From the NCBI GenBank assembly GCA_900541175.1, contig UQIT01000006.1, forward strand, positions 22,163-86,162: a stretch of DNA of 64,000 bases. The letters run 5' to 3'. Source of the stretch: an uncultured Collinsella sp. GTDB taxonomy: Bacteria > Actinomycetota > Coriobacteriia > Coriobacteriales > Coriobacteriaceae. How positions within the stretch are numbered: the stretch's first letter is position 1; each line of letters opens with the position of its first letter. Position numbers and translations under genes: made by a program. Shown piece by piece: positions 8,793-16,318 of this stretch. The notes beneath the pieces are model-generated. The model saw only the letters and a program-made list of their open reading frames with translations, was not told the DNA's origin and did no database searches.

Positions 8793-10498
8793 TCGTACCC
8801 GTTAAGTTTACCTACGCCTCGCGCGACCTGTGGTTCGATCCGCAGGATTTGGATATCCTCGAGGCCGATTATGCCATTTGCTCCACCGAGCGCGGAACCG
8901 AGATCGGCCTGGTCACGGCCGATCCCTTTGAGGTGCCGCAAGACGAGATCGGTCAGCCGCTCAAGCCCGTGCTGCGCGTGGCGAGCGACATCGACCTGCA
9001 GCTTGCCGACGACCTGGCCATCCAAGGCGACGAGGCGATGGTCGATTTCCGCCGTCTCGTCAAGGAGCTCGACCTCGAGATGAAGCCGGTGGGCGTCGAA
9101 TACCTGTTTGGCGGCGAGAAGGCCGTGTTCTACTTTGCGGCCGAGGAGCGCGTCGATTTTCGCCAGCTCGTCAAGGATCTGTCCTCGACGCTGCACATTC
9201 GCGTCGACATGCGCCAGATCGGCGTGCGCGACGAGACCCGCCTGGTGGGTGGCTATGCCCAATGCGGGCAGGAGCTCTGCTGCACGCGCTTTGGCGGACA
9301 GTTTGAGCCCGTCTCGATTCGCATGGCAAAAGAGCAAGACCTGCCGCTCAATTCCTCCAAGATCAGCGGCGTGTGCGGTCGTCTGATGTGCTGTCTGCGC
9401 TACGAGTTCGAGGCCTACAAGGACTTTAAGAGCCGTGCGCCCAAAAAGAAGACGCTCATCGATACGCCGCTTGGCAAGGCGCGTATCCAGGAATATGACA
9501 CGCCGCGTGAGCAGCTGGTGCTGCGCCTGGAGAACGGCAAAGTCTTTAAGGTCAACCTGGCCGATATGACGTGCTCGGAGGGCTGCAAAAAGAAGGCCGC
9601 CGAGCAGGGCTGCAACTGTCGCCCCGACTGCGTGACGCGTGATGTGCTCGAGCGCATCGAGTCGCCCGAGATGCGCCTGGCGCTCATGGAGCTCGATCGC
9701 GAGAATGGCGTCGACGTGGGCGATGGCCTGTCGAGTGCCGACCGTCTGGCCGGCACGTCGATGCCCAAGCGCCGTCGTCGCGATGTCGAATCCGATGCCC
9801 GCGCTGCTCAGAGCCAGGGCGAGGGCCGTGGCCGCGGAAAGGGCCGTGGTAAGGCCGAGACACCCGAGGCCGAGGAGGCCGCCGGTGGCCGTCGTCGTCG
9901 CAAGCGCGCGGGCTCGGGCGATGCCGGTGAGACCGCTCCCGCAGGCAAGAATTCCCCCCGCGAGCGCGAGGTTCAGCAACCCCAGCAGCAGAATCGCGGC
10001 GGTGGCATGAATCCCACGCGCCGTCGTCGCCGTCATCTGTCGAGCGGGGAGCGCGAGGACGCCTTCCGTGCCGCAGCCGCTCGCGAGGCCGGCGCTGCCC
10101 CCAAGGGTGCCTCGGCCTCCGATGCGTCTGCCGACAAGGGCGGCAAGTCACGTGGCGAGGAGGAGCGCGCGCCGCGTCCGCGCCGTCGCCATTCCTCGGG
10201 CGCGCAACAGAAGCCCTCAGTGCCCTCCGTGGCCGATCAGGTCTCGGATGGCGAGGTCAAGGTCACGCGCCGTCGTCCCGGAGATGGCGGGGGAGCGGCT
10301 GGCCAGGCTTCGCGTGGCGCCCCTCCCTTACGTTCGGCTCGCGACGAGCGCGAGCCGCACGAGGATCGCGGTGGCGAGGGCTCGGCCGACCAGGGCCAAA
10401 AGCGCCGTCGCCGTCGCCGTTCCCGCAAGCCGCGCCAGGATGGTGGCGAGGGCTCGACCCCGTCTTCGTCCGCACCACAACCGCCCGCCGGCGAATAA
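8783..10498 (+). CDS. PSP1-domain (RicT/YaaT-like) protein with long basic tail
   Basis: A 571-residue protein. Residues 1 to about 275 match the PSP1/YaaT family: in Bacillus, RicT forms an Fe-S-containing complex that modulates RNase Y and development. Conserved cysteines occur in CGQELCC (about 162-168), CGRLMCCLRYE (about 199-209) and CSEGCKKKAAEQGCNC (about 254). Residues 310-571 are low-complexity, rich in Arg, Gly and Glu with repeated RRRR clusters, absent from the Bacillus protein and likely RNA-binding. The tmk-holB context is typical of the family. The role in this organism is inferred. Confidence 0.88.
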   Translation: MPLVVPVKFTYASRDLWFDPQDLDILEADYAICSTERGTEIGLVTADPFEVPQDEIGQPLKPVLRVASDIDLQLADDLAIQGDEAMVDFRRLVKELDLEMKPVGVEYLFGGEKAVFYFAAEERVDFRQLVKDLSSTLHIRVDMRQIGVRDETRLVGGYAQCGQELCCTRFGGQFEPVSIRMAKEQDLPLNSSKISGVCGRLMCCLRYEFEAYKDFKSRAPKKKTLIDTPLGKARIQEYDTPREQLVLRLENGKVFKVNLADMTCSEGCKKKAAEQGCNCRPDCVTRDVLERIESPEMRLALMELDRENGVDVGDGLSSADRLAGTSMPKRRRRDVESDARAAQSQGEGRGRGKGRGKAETPEAEEAAGGRRRRKRAGSGDAGETAPAGKNSPREREVQQPQQQNRGGGMNPTRRRRRHLSSGEREDAFRAAAAREAGAAPKGASASDASADKGGKSRGEEERAPRPRRRHSSGAQQKPSVPSVADQVSDGEVKVTRRRPGDGGGAAGQASRGAPPLRSARDEREPHEDRGGEGSADQGQKRRRRRRSRKPRQDGGEGSTPSSSAPQPPAGE

Positions 10499-10561
10499 CG
10501 CCCGCGAGCGGATTTAGCCCGCCTTGCCCCGAGCGCATCGGGGTATCATAGCGCCGAATCA

Positions 10562-10597
10562 ACAACCCTCCCTGCGACCGAACGTAGGGAGGGTTGT
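10562..10597 (+). promoter_or_regulatory. 12-bp hairpin that buries the comF ribosome site
   Basis: ACAACCCTCCCT (10562-10573) is the exact reverse complement of AGGGAGGGTTGT (10586-10597), with a 12-nt loop. The 3' arm contains the Shine-Dalgarno sequence AGGGAGG of the TTG start at 10601. No T-run follows, so translational control is more likely than termination. Confidence 0.7.
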
Positions 10598-10600
10598 GTC

Positions 10601-11407
10601 TTGAAGAGCCGTCTGAACATATTGAGCCGTCTGCAGGGTGCCGGTGCCCTACCGTTTGCGGACGAATTGCTACCGTTTGCCGAGTGGGCGGCACGCGAGG
10701 CGCTCGAGGCATTGTCGCCAACACGATGTGCCGGCTGCGAGCGCGCCGGTGCGCTTATTTGCCAAGACTGCCTGGCCGCGCTCACGCTCATCGACCCACG
10801 TCATAGCTGCACCCGATGCGGCGCCCCGTTTGGGGATTTGCTGTGCACTGAGTGTTCGGTCGAGGGCACGTCCTCGGCAATGGCGGAGGCGCTCGACCGC
10901 TGCCTGGCGTGCGCCGTCTATGCGCATCCGCTGCCGCGCATCATTAAAGCGTACAAGGATGCGGGTGAGCGACGCCTGGCGCCGTATCTGGCAGAGCTGC
11001 TCTACGACACCGCCCTGCATGCCCAGGTCGTAGCGCCCGACCGCTATGGAGGTGTGCTGTCCGGCGCGGATGCGGTGGTGTTTGTGCCTGCGACGGCGGC
11101 AGCGTTTCGGCGGCGTGGTTTTGATCATATGGAGGCTATTGCGCGCCCATTTTGCGAGCTGTCGGGTGTTCCCCTGCTCGATGCCCTCGTCAAGTACGGG
11201 CATGGCGACCAACGCGAACTCGGTCGTGAGGAGCGCCGCGAGCGTGCCCAAGGCATGTACGAGACGGTTGAAGATGTGCGCGGCCGCCGCCTGCTGCTTA
11301 TCGATGATGTCATTACCACGGGCGCGACGATGGCCGCGGCTTCGGCGGAACTCAAGCGCGCCGGCGCCGCGGCAGTCGATGGCGTTGCTATCGCACGTGT
11401 TTGGTAG
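10601..11407 (+). CDS. comF: ComF-family phosphoribosyltransferase-like protein
   Basis: A 268-residue ComF/ComFC homologue, tied to DNA uptake in competent bacteria. The N-terminal zinc fingers (CAGC...CQDC about 45-60; CTRCGAPFGDLLCTEC about 71-86) precede a phosphoribosyltransferase fold with the PRPP motif LLLIDDVITTGATM (about 232-245). The start is TTG at 10601, seven bases after AGGGAGGG. In many Gram-positives comFC lies near the hibernation factor gene; here raiA lies 3.2 kb downstream, with three intervening elements. Confidence 0.88.
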   Translation: MKSRLNILSRLQGAGALPFADELLPFAEWAAREALEALSPTRCAGCERAGALICQDCLAALTLIDPRHSCTRCGAPFGDLLCTECSVEGTSSAMAEALDRCLACAVYAHPLPRIIKAYKDAGERRLAPYLAELLYDTALHAQVVAPDRYGGVLSGADAVVFVPATAAAFRRRGFDHMEAIARPFCELSGVPLLDALVKYGHGDQRELGREERRERAQGMYETVEDVRGRRLLLIDDVITTGATMAAASAELKRAGAAAVDGVAIARVW

Positions 11408-11417
11408 GGGTGGTTTT

Positions 11418-12527
11418 GTGGCAGTAAAGATTGAGCGGTACAACGAGCCGACAGGCGAACAGCTAGCGGCTTCCGTAATCCTAACAGGCGCCTCGGCGCT
11501 ACGCATGATGCGCGCCGAGCGCCGACAAATGGGTTACATCAGCTGGAGGGACCTCGATCCCGATGAAGAGCGCCGTGTGCTGTGCACGTCGTCGCCCTCG
11601 ACCGAGGACATCTATCTTCCCGACTTGGTGCGGATTGGGGCCGCAAGCGGCGAGGTGCAAGAAGATCTTTGCTTGCTGGTGGGATCTGCGGCGCGGCGCC
11701 GCCGCATTCTTGGCGTGAGCTGGTCCGTATGCTCCGGGTTGCCCGCCGGCTCGATTCTAGAGGTGGAACCGGGGGTGTACAGTCTATCTCCCGAGGCCCT
11801 TTGTGTTGCCGTTGCGCGCGAGGTCGGCTGCATCCAGGCATTTGCCCTGGCTCAGGAGCTGTGCTCTAAGATTTCGCTGAGTGACCGCGGGAAGTATCTG
11901 CCTCCCTACACCTCGCCTGTTACGAATAAACTTGCAAAGGACAAGGACCAGCCAGCAGATGTGGGCTACTTTGAGGTTGAGCCGGTGCTGACGCCCGATC
12001 GTCTGGCAGATTACCTCGCGGTATGCAAGGGGAACGCGGCCAAGCAGCTGCAGCGTCTGTGTCCCTATCTTTCGGAAAACCTGCGCTCACCCATGGAGTG
12101 CATCATGCTCGCCCTGTTTTCGCTTCCGTTTTCCTATGGCGGATTTGCCTGCGGTCCTTTTAAGACCGACTACAAGATCGAGTTCGATGACCGTGCGCAG
12201 GCAATCTCGGGGATGCCGCATGCAGTTTGCGATGCGTATCAGGAAGCAGCTCGGTTTGACCTGGAATACAACGGCGAGCTGGGCCATTCATCCCGTAGGG
12301 GACGTATCCATGATGAAAAGCGCAACACGGGCTTGATTACTATGGGAATCGAGGTCGCGACGGTCAACAACGAAATGCTCTGTGACATGGAAGCGATGGA
12401 AGCGCTCGCATGGCGCATGCACCAGCGTATGCGAAAGCGGTACCGGAATCGTGTCGATGCCCGCAGGAAGAAGCAAGAGGCGTTGCTTAACACGCTGCGG
12501 GCGTGTTTTGGGCTTAAGCCGGTCTAA
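11418..12527 (+). CDS. Hypothetical protein with endonuclease-fold-like C-terminus
   Basis: A 369-residue protein. I chose GTG 11418 (MAVKIERY), ten bases after comF; the longer open frame lies inside comF. The first 230 residues look like a winged-helix or AbiEi-like sensor region. The C-terminal part (about 255-330) has spaced acidic residues (DYKIEFDD, FDLEYNGELGHS, HDEKRN, GIEVATVN) that resemble the core of the DUF559/Vsr-like nuclease fold. This is a motif impression, not a search result. Tight linkage to comF suggests cotranscription. The function is unknown. Confidence 0.7.
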   Translation: MAVKIERYNEPTGEQLAASVILTGASALRMMRAERRQMGYISWRDLDPDEERRVLCTSSPSTEDIYLPDLVRIGAASGEVQEDLCLLVGSAARRRRILGVSWSVCSGLPAGSILEVEPGVYSLSPEALCVAVAREVGCIQAFALAQELCSKISLSDRGKYLPPYTSPVTNKLAKDKDQPADVGYFEVEPVLTPDRLADYLAVCKGNAAKQLQRLCPYLSENLRSPMECIMLALFSLPFSYGGFACGPFKTDYKIEFDDRAQAISGMPHAVCDAYQEAARFDLEYNGELGHSSRRGRIHDEKRNTGLITMGIEVATVNNEMLCDMEAMEALAWRMHQRMRKRYRNRVDARRKKQEALLNTLRACFGLKPV

Positions 12528-12561
12528 TTCGCGTCGAAAATAGAGGGCTAATCATATGCCC

Positions 12562-12778
12562 TGGCCAAAATATGGCAAATATGAGTACTGTCACTAAATC
12601 AGTAACAGCAAAATCAAGGAATTTTGGACTCGGAGGCGGCGTAAAGTAAGAAGATAATAAACAAATGTAGAAAAACTAAGCATCAAGTTGGCGGCACTGA
12701 GCGCAAAATCTGTCCGAGAGGCCAAAATTACCTGTTACTAAATTGGTAACAGTACTCATATTTGCCATTTTTTGGCCA
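12562..12778. mobile_element. MITE-like element with 47-bp imperfect terminal inverted repeats
   Basis: The left arm 12562-12608 starts TGGCCAAAATATGGCAAATA. The right arm 12732-12778 is its reverse complement with about six mismatches. The 123-bp interior is AT-rich, unlike the flanking genes, and has no open frame; its ends can extend the stem (AATTTTGG near 12618, CCAAAATT near 12722). No clear target duplication is visible, so a large folded intergenic repeat is an alternative. Confidence 0.6.
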
Positions 12779-12899
12779 CGGCACCCTAAGACGGGTGTGT
12801 TGGGGCTTTCCATAGGGGAGCGACGGGTTCAATCAGAGCGCGTGCGGCCCGTCCTGACCTGCGAAATCTGTACTCGCGATGCGAATAACGCCCCTAACC

Positions 12900-12928
12900 T
12901 TAAACTTTAGCTTGAACTTAGCTATAAT
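12900..12928 (+). promoter_or_regulatory. Strong sigma-70-type promoter
   Basis: A perfect TATAAT at 12923-12928 with TTAAAC at 12900-12905 and a 17-bp spacer. Transcription would begin about 12935, at the 5' end of the structured RNA described next. Confidence 0.75.
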
Positions 12929-12930
12929 GC

Positions 12931-13255
12931 GCTACGTTCCTGCCAGGCTGTGGTTGCGGGCGGACGAAATGCCCGTCCTAGTCCAAGACAGACGCGGTCA
13001 AAGGGATCCACGTAAGCGACCGCGTGCGCGCGGCGCGATCATGGCGCGTCCTAGATGTAAGCCGCACCGTCCGTTCTACTTTCTTTGGGGCAATACCGCC
13101 TCGCGGGCGAGCGGGCCAGTCGTGAAGGTGGCTGCGGCCTCCCGAGCAAACACCCCGGTGCGCAAGTGTGGGGTCAAATACCAGGTCAGCTGGTGGGAAC
13201 AACCTGATATTCCGCGCAACGCACGGATCGTATACGACACAGAAGGCAGGGTAGT
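12931..13255 (+). ncRNA. Structured non-coding RNA or leader between comF and raiA genes (raiA-motif candidate)
   Basis: The ends pair with each other: CUAC 12932-12935 with GUAG 13251-13254, CUGCC 12940-12944 with GGCAG 13245-13249, and CUGUG 12948-12952 with CACAG 13238-13242. GUUGCG 12953-12958 then pairs with CGCAAC 13215-13220. Inside lie ACGCGGUC/GACCGCGU (12992-12999 with 13018-13025), GCCGCA/UGCGGC (13061-13066 with 13133-13138), ACCCC/GGGGU (13152-13156 with 13170-13174) and AAUACCAGGU with ACCUGAUAUU (13177-13211, one mismatch). GGGC/GGAC followed by GCCC/GUCC (12958-12978) could be a pseudoknot. Location near comF and raiA fits the known raiA-motif RNA class. A cis-acting leader of the lipoprotein gene, whose ATG is at 13260, is the alternative. 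Identity with the raiA motif is inference; the pairing is seen. Confidence 0.75.
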
Positions 13256-13259
13256 GGAC

Positions 13260-14285
13260 ATGGTGAGGGGCAGCTTGATGCACGCGGCTCGGTTAGGTGC
13301 TGGGACCGCAGCGGTCATCGCCGTTTTGGGCCTGAGCGGATGCGCGTTCAACCCGCTGTCTACGTTCACGACTCCCACGATCGACCAGATCGAGTACGAG
13401 ACCGTCACGCCGGCGGTGTCGGACGATGCCCTGGTCACTCCCGGAACCCTGACGGTCGCCCTCGATACTTCCGATGCGCCGCAGGCCATGCAGGACGCCG
13501 ACGGCGAGCTCACGGGGTATGCGGTTGACGCCGCCCGCGCCCTCGCAAGCCGCATGGGCCTTAAGGTCGCCTTTGTCGATGCGTCCTCGGCAGGTTCCGC
13601 GCTCGGCGACAAAAAGGCTGATATCTTTATCGGCGAGATCAACTCCACGGACGGGGACGTTAGTTCGCTCGGCACCTGCCTGTACGATGCCGCTTCCGTG
13701 TTCGGTAAAACCAGCGATGGTGAGTCGCTAAGCGTTTCCACCGATACCCTTAACACGTCTACTCTGGGTATCCAGATGTCCTCGGCCTCGCAGGAGGCGC
13801 TTGCTAAGCAGAACATCACCGCCAACCAAAAGACCTACTCCAACATCAACGAGTGCTTTGAGGCGCTCGAGTCCGGCGAGGTCGACTATGTGATCTGCGA
13901 CTCCACGGCCGGCGGCTACCTTGCACGCCTGATGAGCGAGATCTCCTATGTCGGTGCGCTCGAGGCGCCCTCGACGCTTGGTGTTGCGGGCCTCTCGTCC
14001 AATGACGAACTGTGCCGCGCCGTGAGTGATGCCCTCGACGACATCACGGTCGACGGTACGCTCGAGGCAGTCCACTGCGTCTGGTATGGCAGGACGCCCT
14101 ACGACCTCACCACTAAGACGGTTTCGGGCGCTAACGTGCAGCCGGGCGACTCTGAGTCCAGTGAGACCACGTCCTCCGGCAGCGAGTCCTCCGATTCCAA
14201 CAATGAGGCCGCATCCTCCGAGGACAAATCGTCCAGCCAGGAAGGCACCATCACTGACGATGACATCAACAAGCTCAATAGCTAG
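13260..14285 (+). CDS. Solute-binding lipoprotein, SBP family 3-like
   Basis: A 341-residue lipoprotein. A longer frame opens at 12879 but runs through the structured RNA; ATG 13260 gives a clean signal peptide with lipobox LSGC (Cys about residue 27). GTLTVALDTSDAP, the ADGELTGYAVD segment and DIFIGEINSTD follow the pattern of periplasmic amino-acid-binding proteins (PBP fold). The final 55 residues are Ser/Glu/Asp-rich. No permease or ATPase gene is adjacent, so it is an orphan binding protein or a signalling module. The start codon is 5 nt past the closing stem of the RNA, so that stem may control its translation. Confidence 0.82.
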   Translation: MVRGSLMHAARLGAGTAAVIAVLGLSGCAFNPLSTFTTPTIDQIEYETVTPAVSDDALVTPGTLTVALDTSDAPQAMQDADGELTGYAVDAARALASRMGLKVAFVDASSAGSALGDKKADIFIGEINSTDGDVSSLGTCLYDAASVFGKTSDGESLSVSTDTLNTSTLGIQMSSASQEALAKQNITANQKTYSNINECFEALESGEVDYVICDSTAGGYLARLMSEISYVGALEAPSTLGVAGLSSNDELCRAVSDALDDITVDGTLEAVHCVWYGRTPYDLTTKTVSGANVQPGDSESSETTSSGSESSDSNNEAASSEDKSSSQEGTITDDDINKLNS

Positions 14286-14351
14286 TTATTGCTAGGGGTG
14301 GTGTCTCCTATACGTTGGAAAGGACACCTCTTCACGGTTTCAACACGCGCT

Positions 14352-14385
14352 GCCGGGCTTCCCCAATAGGGGAGCCCGGCTTTTT
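14352..14385 (+). terminator. Rho-independent terminator after the lipoprotein gene
   Basis: The inverted repeat GCCGGGCTTCCCC / GGGGAGCCCGGC with an AATA loop is followed by TTTTTC. A smaller GGTGTC/GACACC stem lies upstream near 14298-14326. Confidence 0.9.
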
Positions 14386-14602
14386 CATTCCTATAAAACC
14401 AGCAGGTCAAAGCCAATTTTCGGGACCAAATACAAAATCGCCGGCTCCCTCCTATAGCGCACTTTGCCACAGAAAAGTGCGAGACTTCGGTATGCGGTAT
14501 CAAGCAATCGTTATTCGGGTCTTTGGGAATCCGCGTGATTAAATGCACGGCAATGGGTACATAGCCAGTACAGTAAGTCCCCGAGGCAGATTGGAGCCAC
14601 GT

Positions 14603-15187
14603 ATGGATATCAAGGTTTCTGGACGCAAGACGACGGTAACCGATGCTCTGCGTGCGCATGTGGATGAGAAGATCGGCGAGGCGCTCAAGGTTTTCGATAT
14701 CGAGCCCATGACGGTCGACGTTGTACTTCGCTATGAGAAGAACCCCTCGAACCCCAACCCGGCAATCGTCGAGGTCACGGTTCGTGCCCGCGGTTCGGTG
14801 ATTCGCGTTGCCGAGCACGGTGCAGATATGTACGCCGCCATCGACCTCTCCGCCGATAAGGTCACCCGCCAGCTGCGCAAGTTCAAGACCAAGGTCGTGG
14901 ACAACCGCCAGGGCGGTGCCAGCGCCGCGGATGTCGCGCCGGTCGAGCGCGTCGAGGATCTGGCCGACCTGCTGCTGCCCGAGGAGGAGGACGACCTGCT
15001 CGTCCGCGAGAAGGTCATCGACGTCACCCCGATGACTGAGGAGCAGGCGCTGGTGCAGACCGATCTGCTCGGCCACGACTTCTACGTGTTCGAGAACGCG
15101 ACGACCGGCCTTATCAATGTGGTGTATCACCGTAAGAATGGTGGATATGGCATCATCAAGCCCCGCATCGAAACACTTGACGAGTAA
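14603..15187 (+). CDS. raiA: Long-form ribosome hibernation promoting factor (HPF/RaiA)
   Basis: A 194-residue long HPF, which dimerises 70S ribosomes into inactive 100S particles. I use ATG 14603 (TTGGAG upstream; the family start MDIKVSGRKTTVTDALRAHV). The N-terminal beta-alpha fold spans about 1-100. An acidic linker (about 135-145) leads to the conserved C-terminal dimerisation domain with DLLGHDFYVFENATTG and VVYHRKNGGYGIIKPR (about 158-190). The 217 nt between the upstream terminator and this ATG probably carry its promoter. Confidence 0.93.
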   Translation: MDIKVSGRKTTVTDALRAHVDEKIGEALKVFDIEPMTVDVVLRYEKNPSNPNPAIVEVTVRARGSVIRVAEHGADMYAAIDLSADKVTRQLRKFKTKVVDNRQGGASAADVAPVERVEDLADLLLPEEEDDLLVREKVIDVTPMTEEQALVQTDLLGHDFYVFENATTGLINVVYHRKNGGYGIIKPRIETLDE

Positions 15188-15216
15188 AATACGTTAACTT
15201 GCATGAGTTAACGGTT

Positions 15217-15248
15217 GGCGGCCATCCCATGCGGGTGGCCGCCTTTTT
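15217..15248 (+). terminator. Rho-independent terminator after raiA
   Basis: GGCGGCC (15217-15223) pairs with GGCCGCC (15237-15243) and is followed by TTTTT. A second small stem GTTAAC...GTTAAC lies just upstream. Confidence 0.85.
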
Positions 15249-15266
15249 ACGTAAGGAGTCGCTTTG

Positions 15267-16220
15267 ATGGACAAGGCCGCATCCGCCGGTCATTCGGACC
15301 GTTGCCGCATCGTCGTCGATACCTGCTGCGACTTTAGCCCCGAGGTCGCCGCGAACCTCGATGTCGATATCCTGGGTTTCCCCTTCATTATCGATGGCGA
15401 GGAGCGCACGGACGATATCTGGTCGAGCATGAGCCCTAAGGAGTTCTACGACCGCATGCGCGCCGGTGCCCGCGTGTCCACCTCGGCTGTGTCGCTCGGT
15501 CGCTATATCGAGTTCTTTACCGAGTGCGCCAAAGAGGGCACGCCCACGGTCTACCTGTGCTTTACCTCGGCGCTGTCGTCGAGCTACAACTCCGCGTGCC
15601 AGGCGGCGGACGCCGTGCGTGCCGAGTATCCCGATTTTGAGCTGTACGTGGTCGACAACGCTCTACCCTGTGCGACCGGCGCGCTCTTGGCGCTCGAGGC
15701 CGTGCGCCAGCGTTCGGCGGGACTGACCGCCAAGCAGCTGGTCGATTGGGCAAACGAGGCAAAGACCTACGTCCACGGCTACTTTACGCTCGAGAGCTTC
15801 GACGCACTGGCTGCCGGCGGCCGCATTCCGCCCGCGGCGGCGCAGCTCACGGCAAAGCTCGATGTCAAGCCCGAGCTCTCCTACGACCTTGCCGGCTCGC
15901 TGTCGCTGATCGGCGTCAACCGCGGCCGCAAGAAGGCGCTCAAGTCCATCCTCAAATCGTTCCGCGAGAACTACGTGCCCGACCGCACCATGCCCATCGC
16001 CATCATGACGGCCGATGCCGAAAAGGACGGCGACTGGCTCGAAGCCGCCATCCGCAAGGAGGAAGGCTGCGCCGACGTCACCATCATCCGTAGTTCCGTT
16101 GGTCCTACCATCGGCTCGCACGTGGGCCCCGGCATGGTGGCCTGCGCGTTTTGGGGTAAGAACCGTGCCGAGAAAGCCTCGCTTTCCGACCGTATCGCCC
16201 GCCGCGTGCGCGGTCAGTAG
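15267..16220 (+). CDS. DegV-family fatty-acid-binding protein
   Basis: A 317-residue EDD-fold protein; DegV/FakB proteins bind a fatty acid and present it to the FakA kinase. I use ATG 15267 with AAGGAG upstream (15253). The N-terminal core has VDTCCDFSPE (about 14-23) and VDILGFPFIIDGEE. VSTSAVSLG (about 70-78) fits the ligand-contacting TSxPS-type region, and GGRIPPAAAQLTAKLDVKPEL (about 189) is typical of the second domain. FakA is not in the window. Confidence 0.88.
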   Translation: MDKAASAGHSDRCRIVVDTCCDFSPEVAANLDVDILGFPFIIDGEERTDDIWSSMSPKEFYDRMRAGARVSTSAVSLGRYIEFFTECAKEGTPTVYLCFTSALSSSYNSACQAADAVRAEYPDFELYVVDNALPCATGALLALEAVRQRSAGLTAKQLVDWANEAKTYVHGYFTLESFDALAAGGRIPPAAAQLTAKLDVKPELSYDLAGSLSLIGVNRGRKKALKSILKSFRENYVPDRTMPIAIMTADAEKDGDWLEAAIRKEEGCADVTIIRSSVGPTIGSHVGPGMVACAFWGKNRAEKASLSDRIARRVRGQ

Positions 16221-16318
16221 GCAAGCGCTGCGTCCGTAATCGCCCTCGACTCACAGCCCAAACGCTGGCACCGAGTATTCAACCTGGTAATAACACCCAA
16301 CCCAAAAGGAAAGGTTTC

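Noticed and set aside
13081..13105. T-box antiterminator (GGGGCAATACCGCC)
   Set aside because: The needed TGGN bulge and the stem I specifier loop are not present.
13107..13119. Short match to E. coli 6S RNA (GCGGGCCAGTC)
   Set aside because: The match is about a dozen bases, and the overall fold is a multibranched structure, not the single long 6S rod.
12931..13255. RNase P RNA, tmRNA or SRP RNA
   Set aside because: The universal motifs (GAGGAAAGUCC; tRNA-like ends; GGAAGGAAGCAGC) are absent. CCTAGATG alone is not enough.
12879..13259. Coding extension of the lipoprotein gene
   Set aside because: No family similarity or ribosome site; it crosses a strongly paired RNA segment, while ATG 13260 gives a normal lipoprotein signal.
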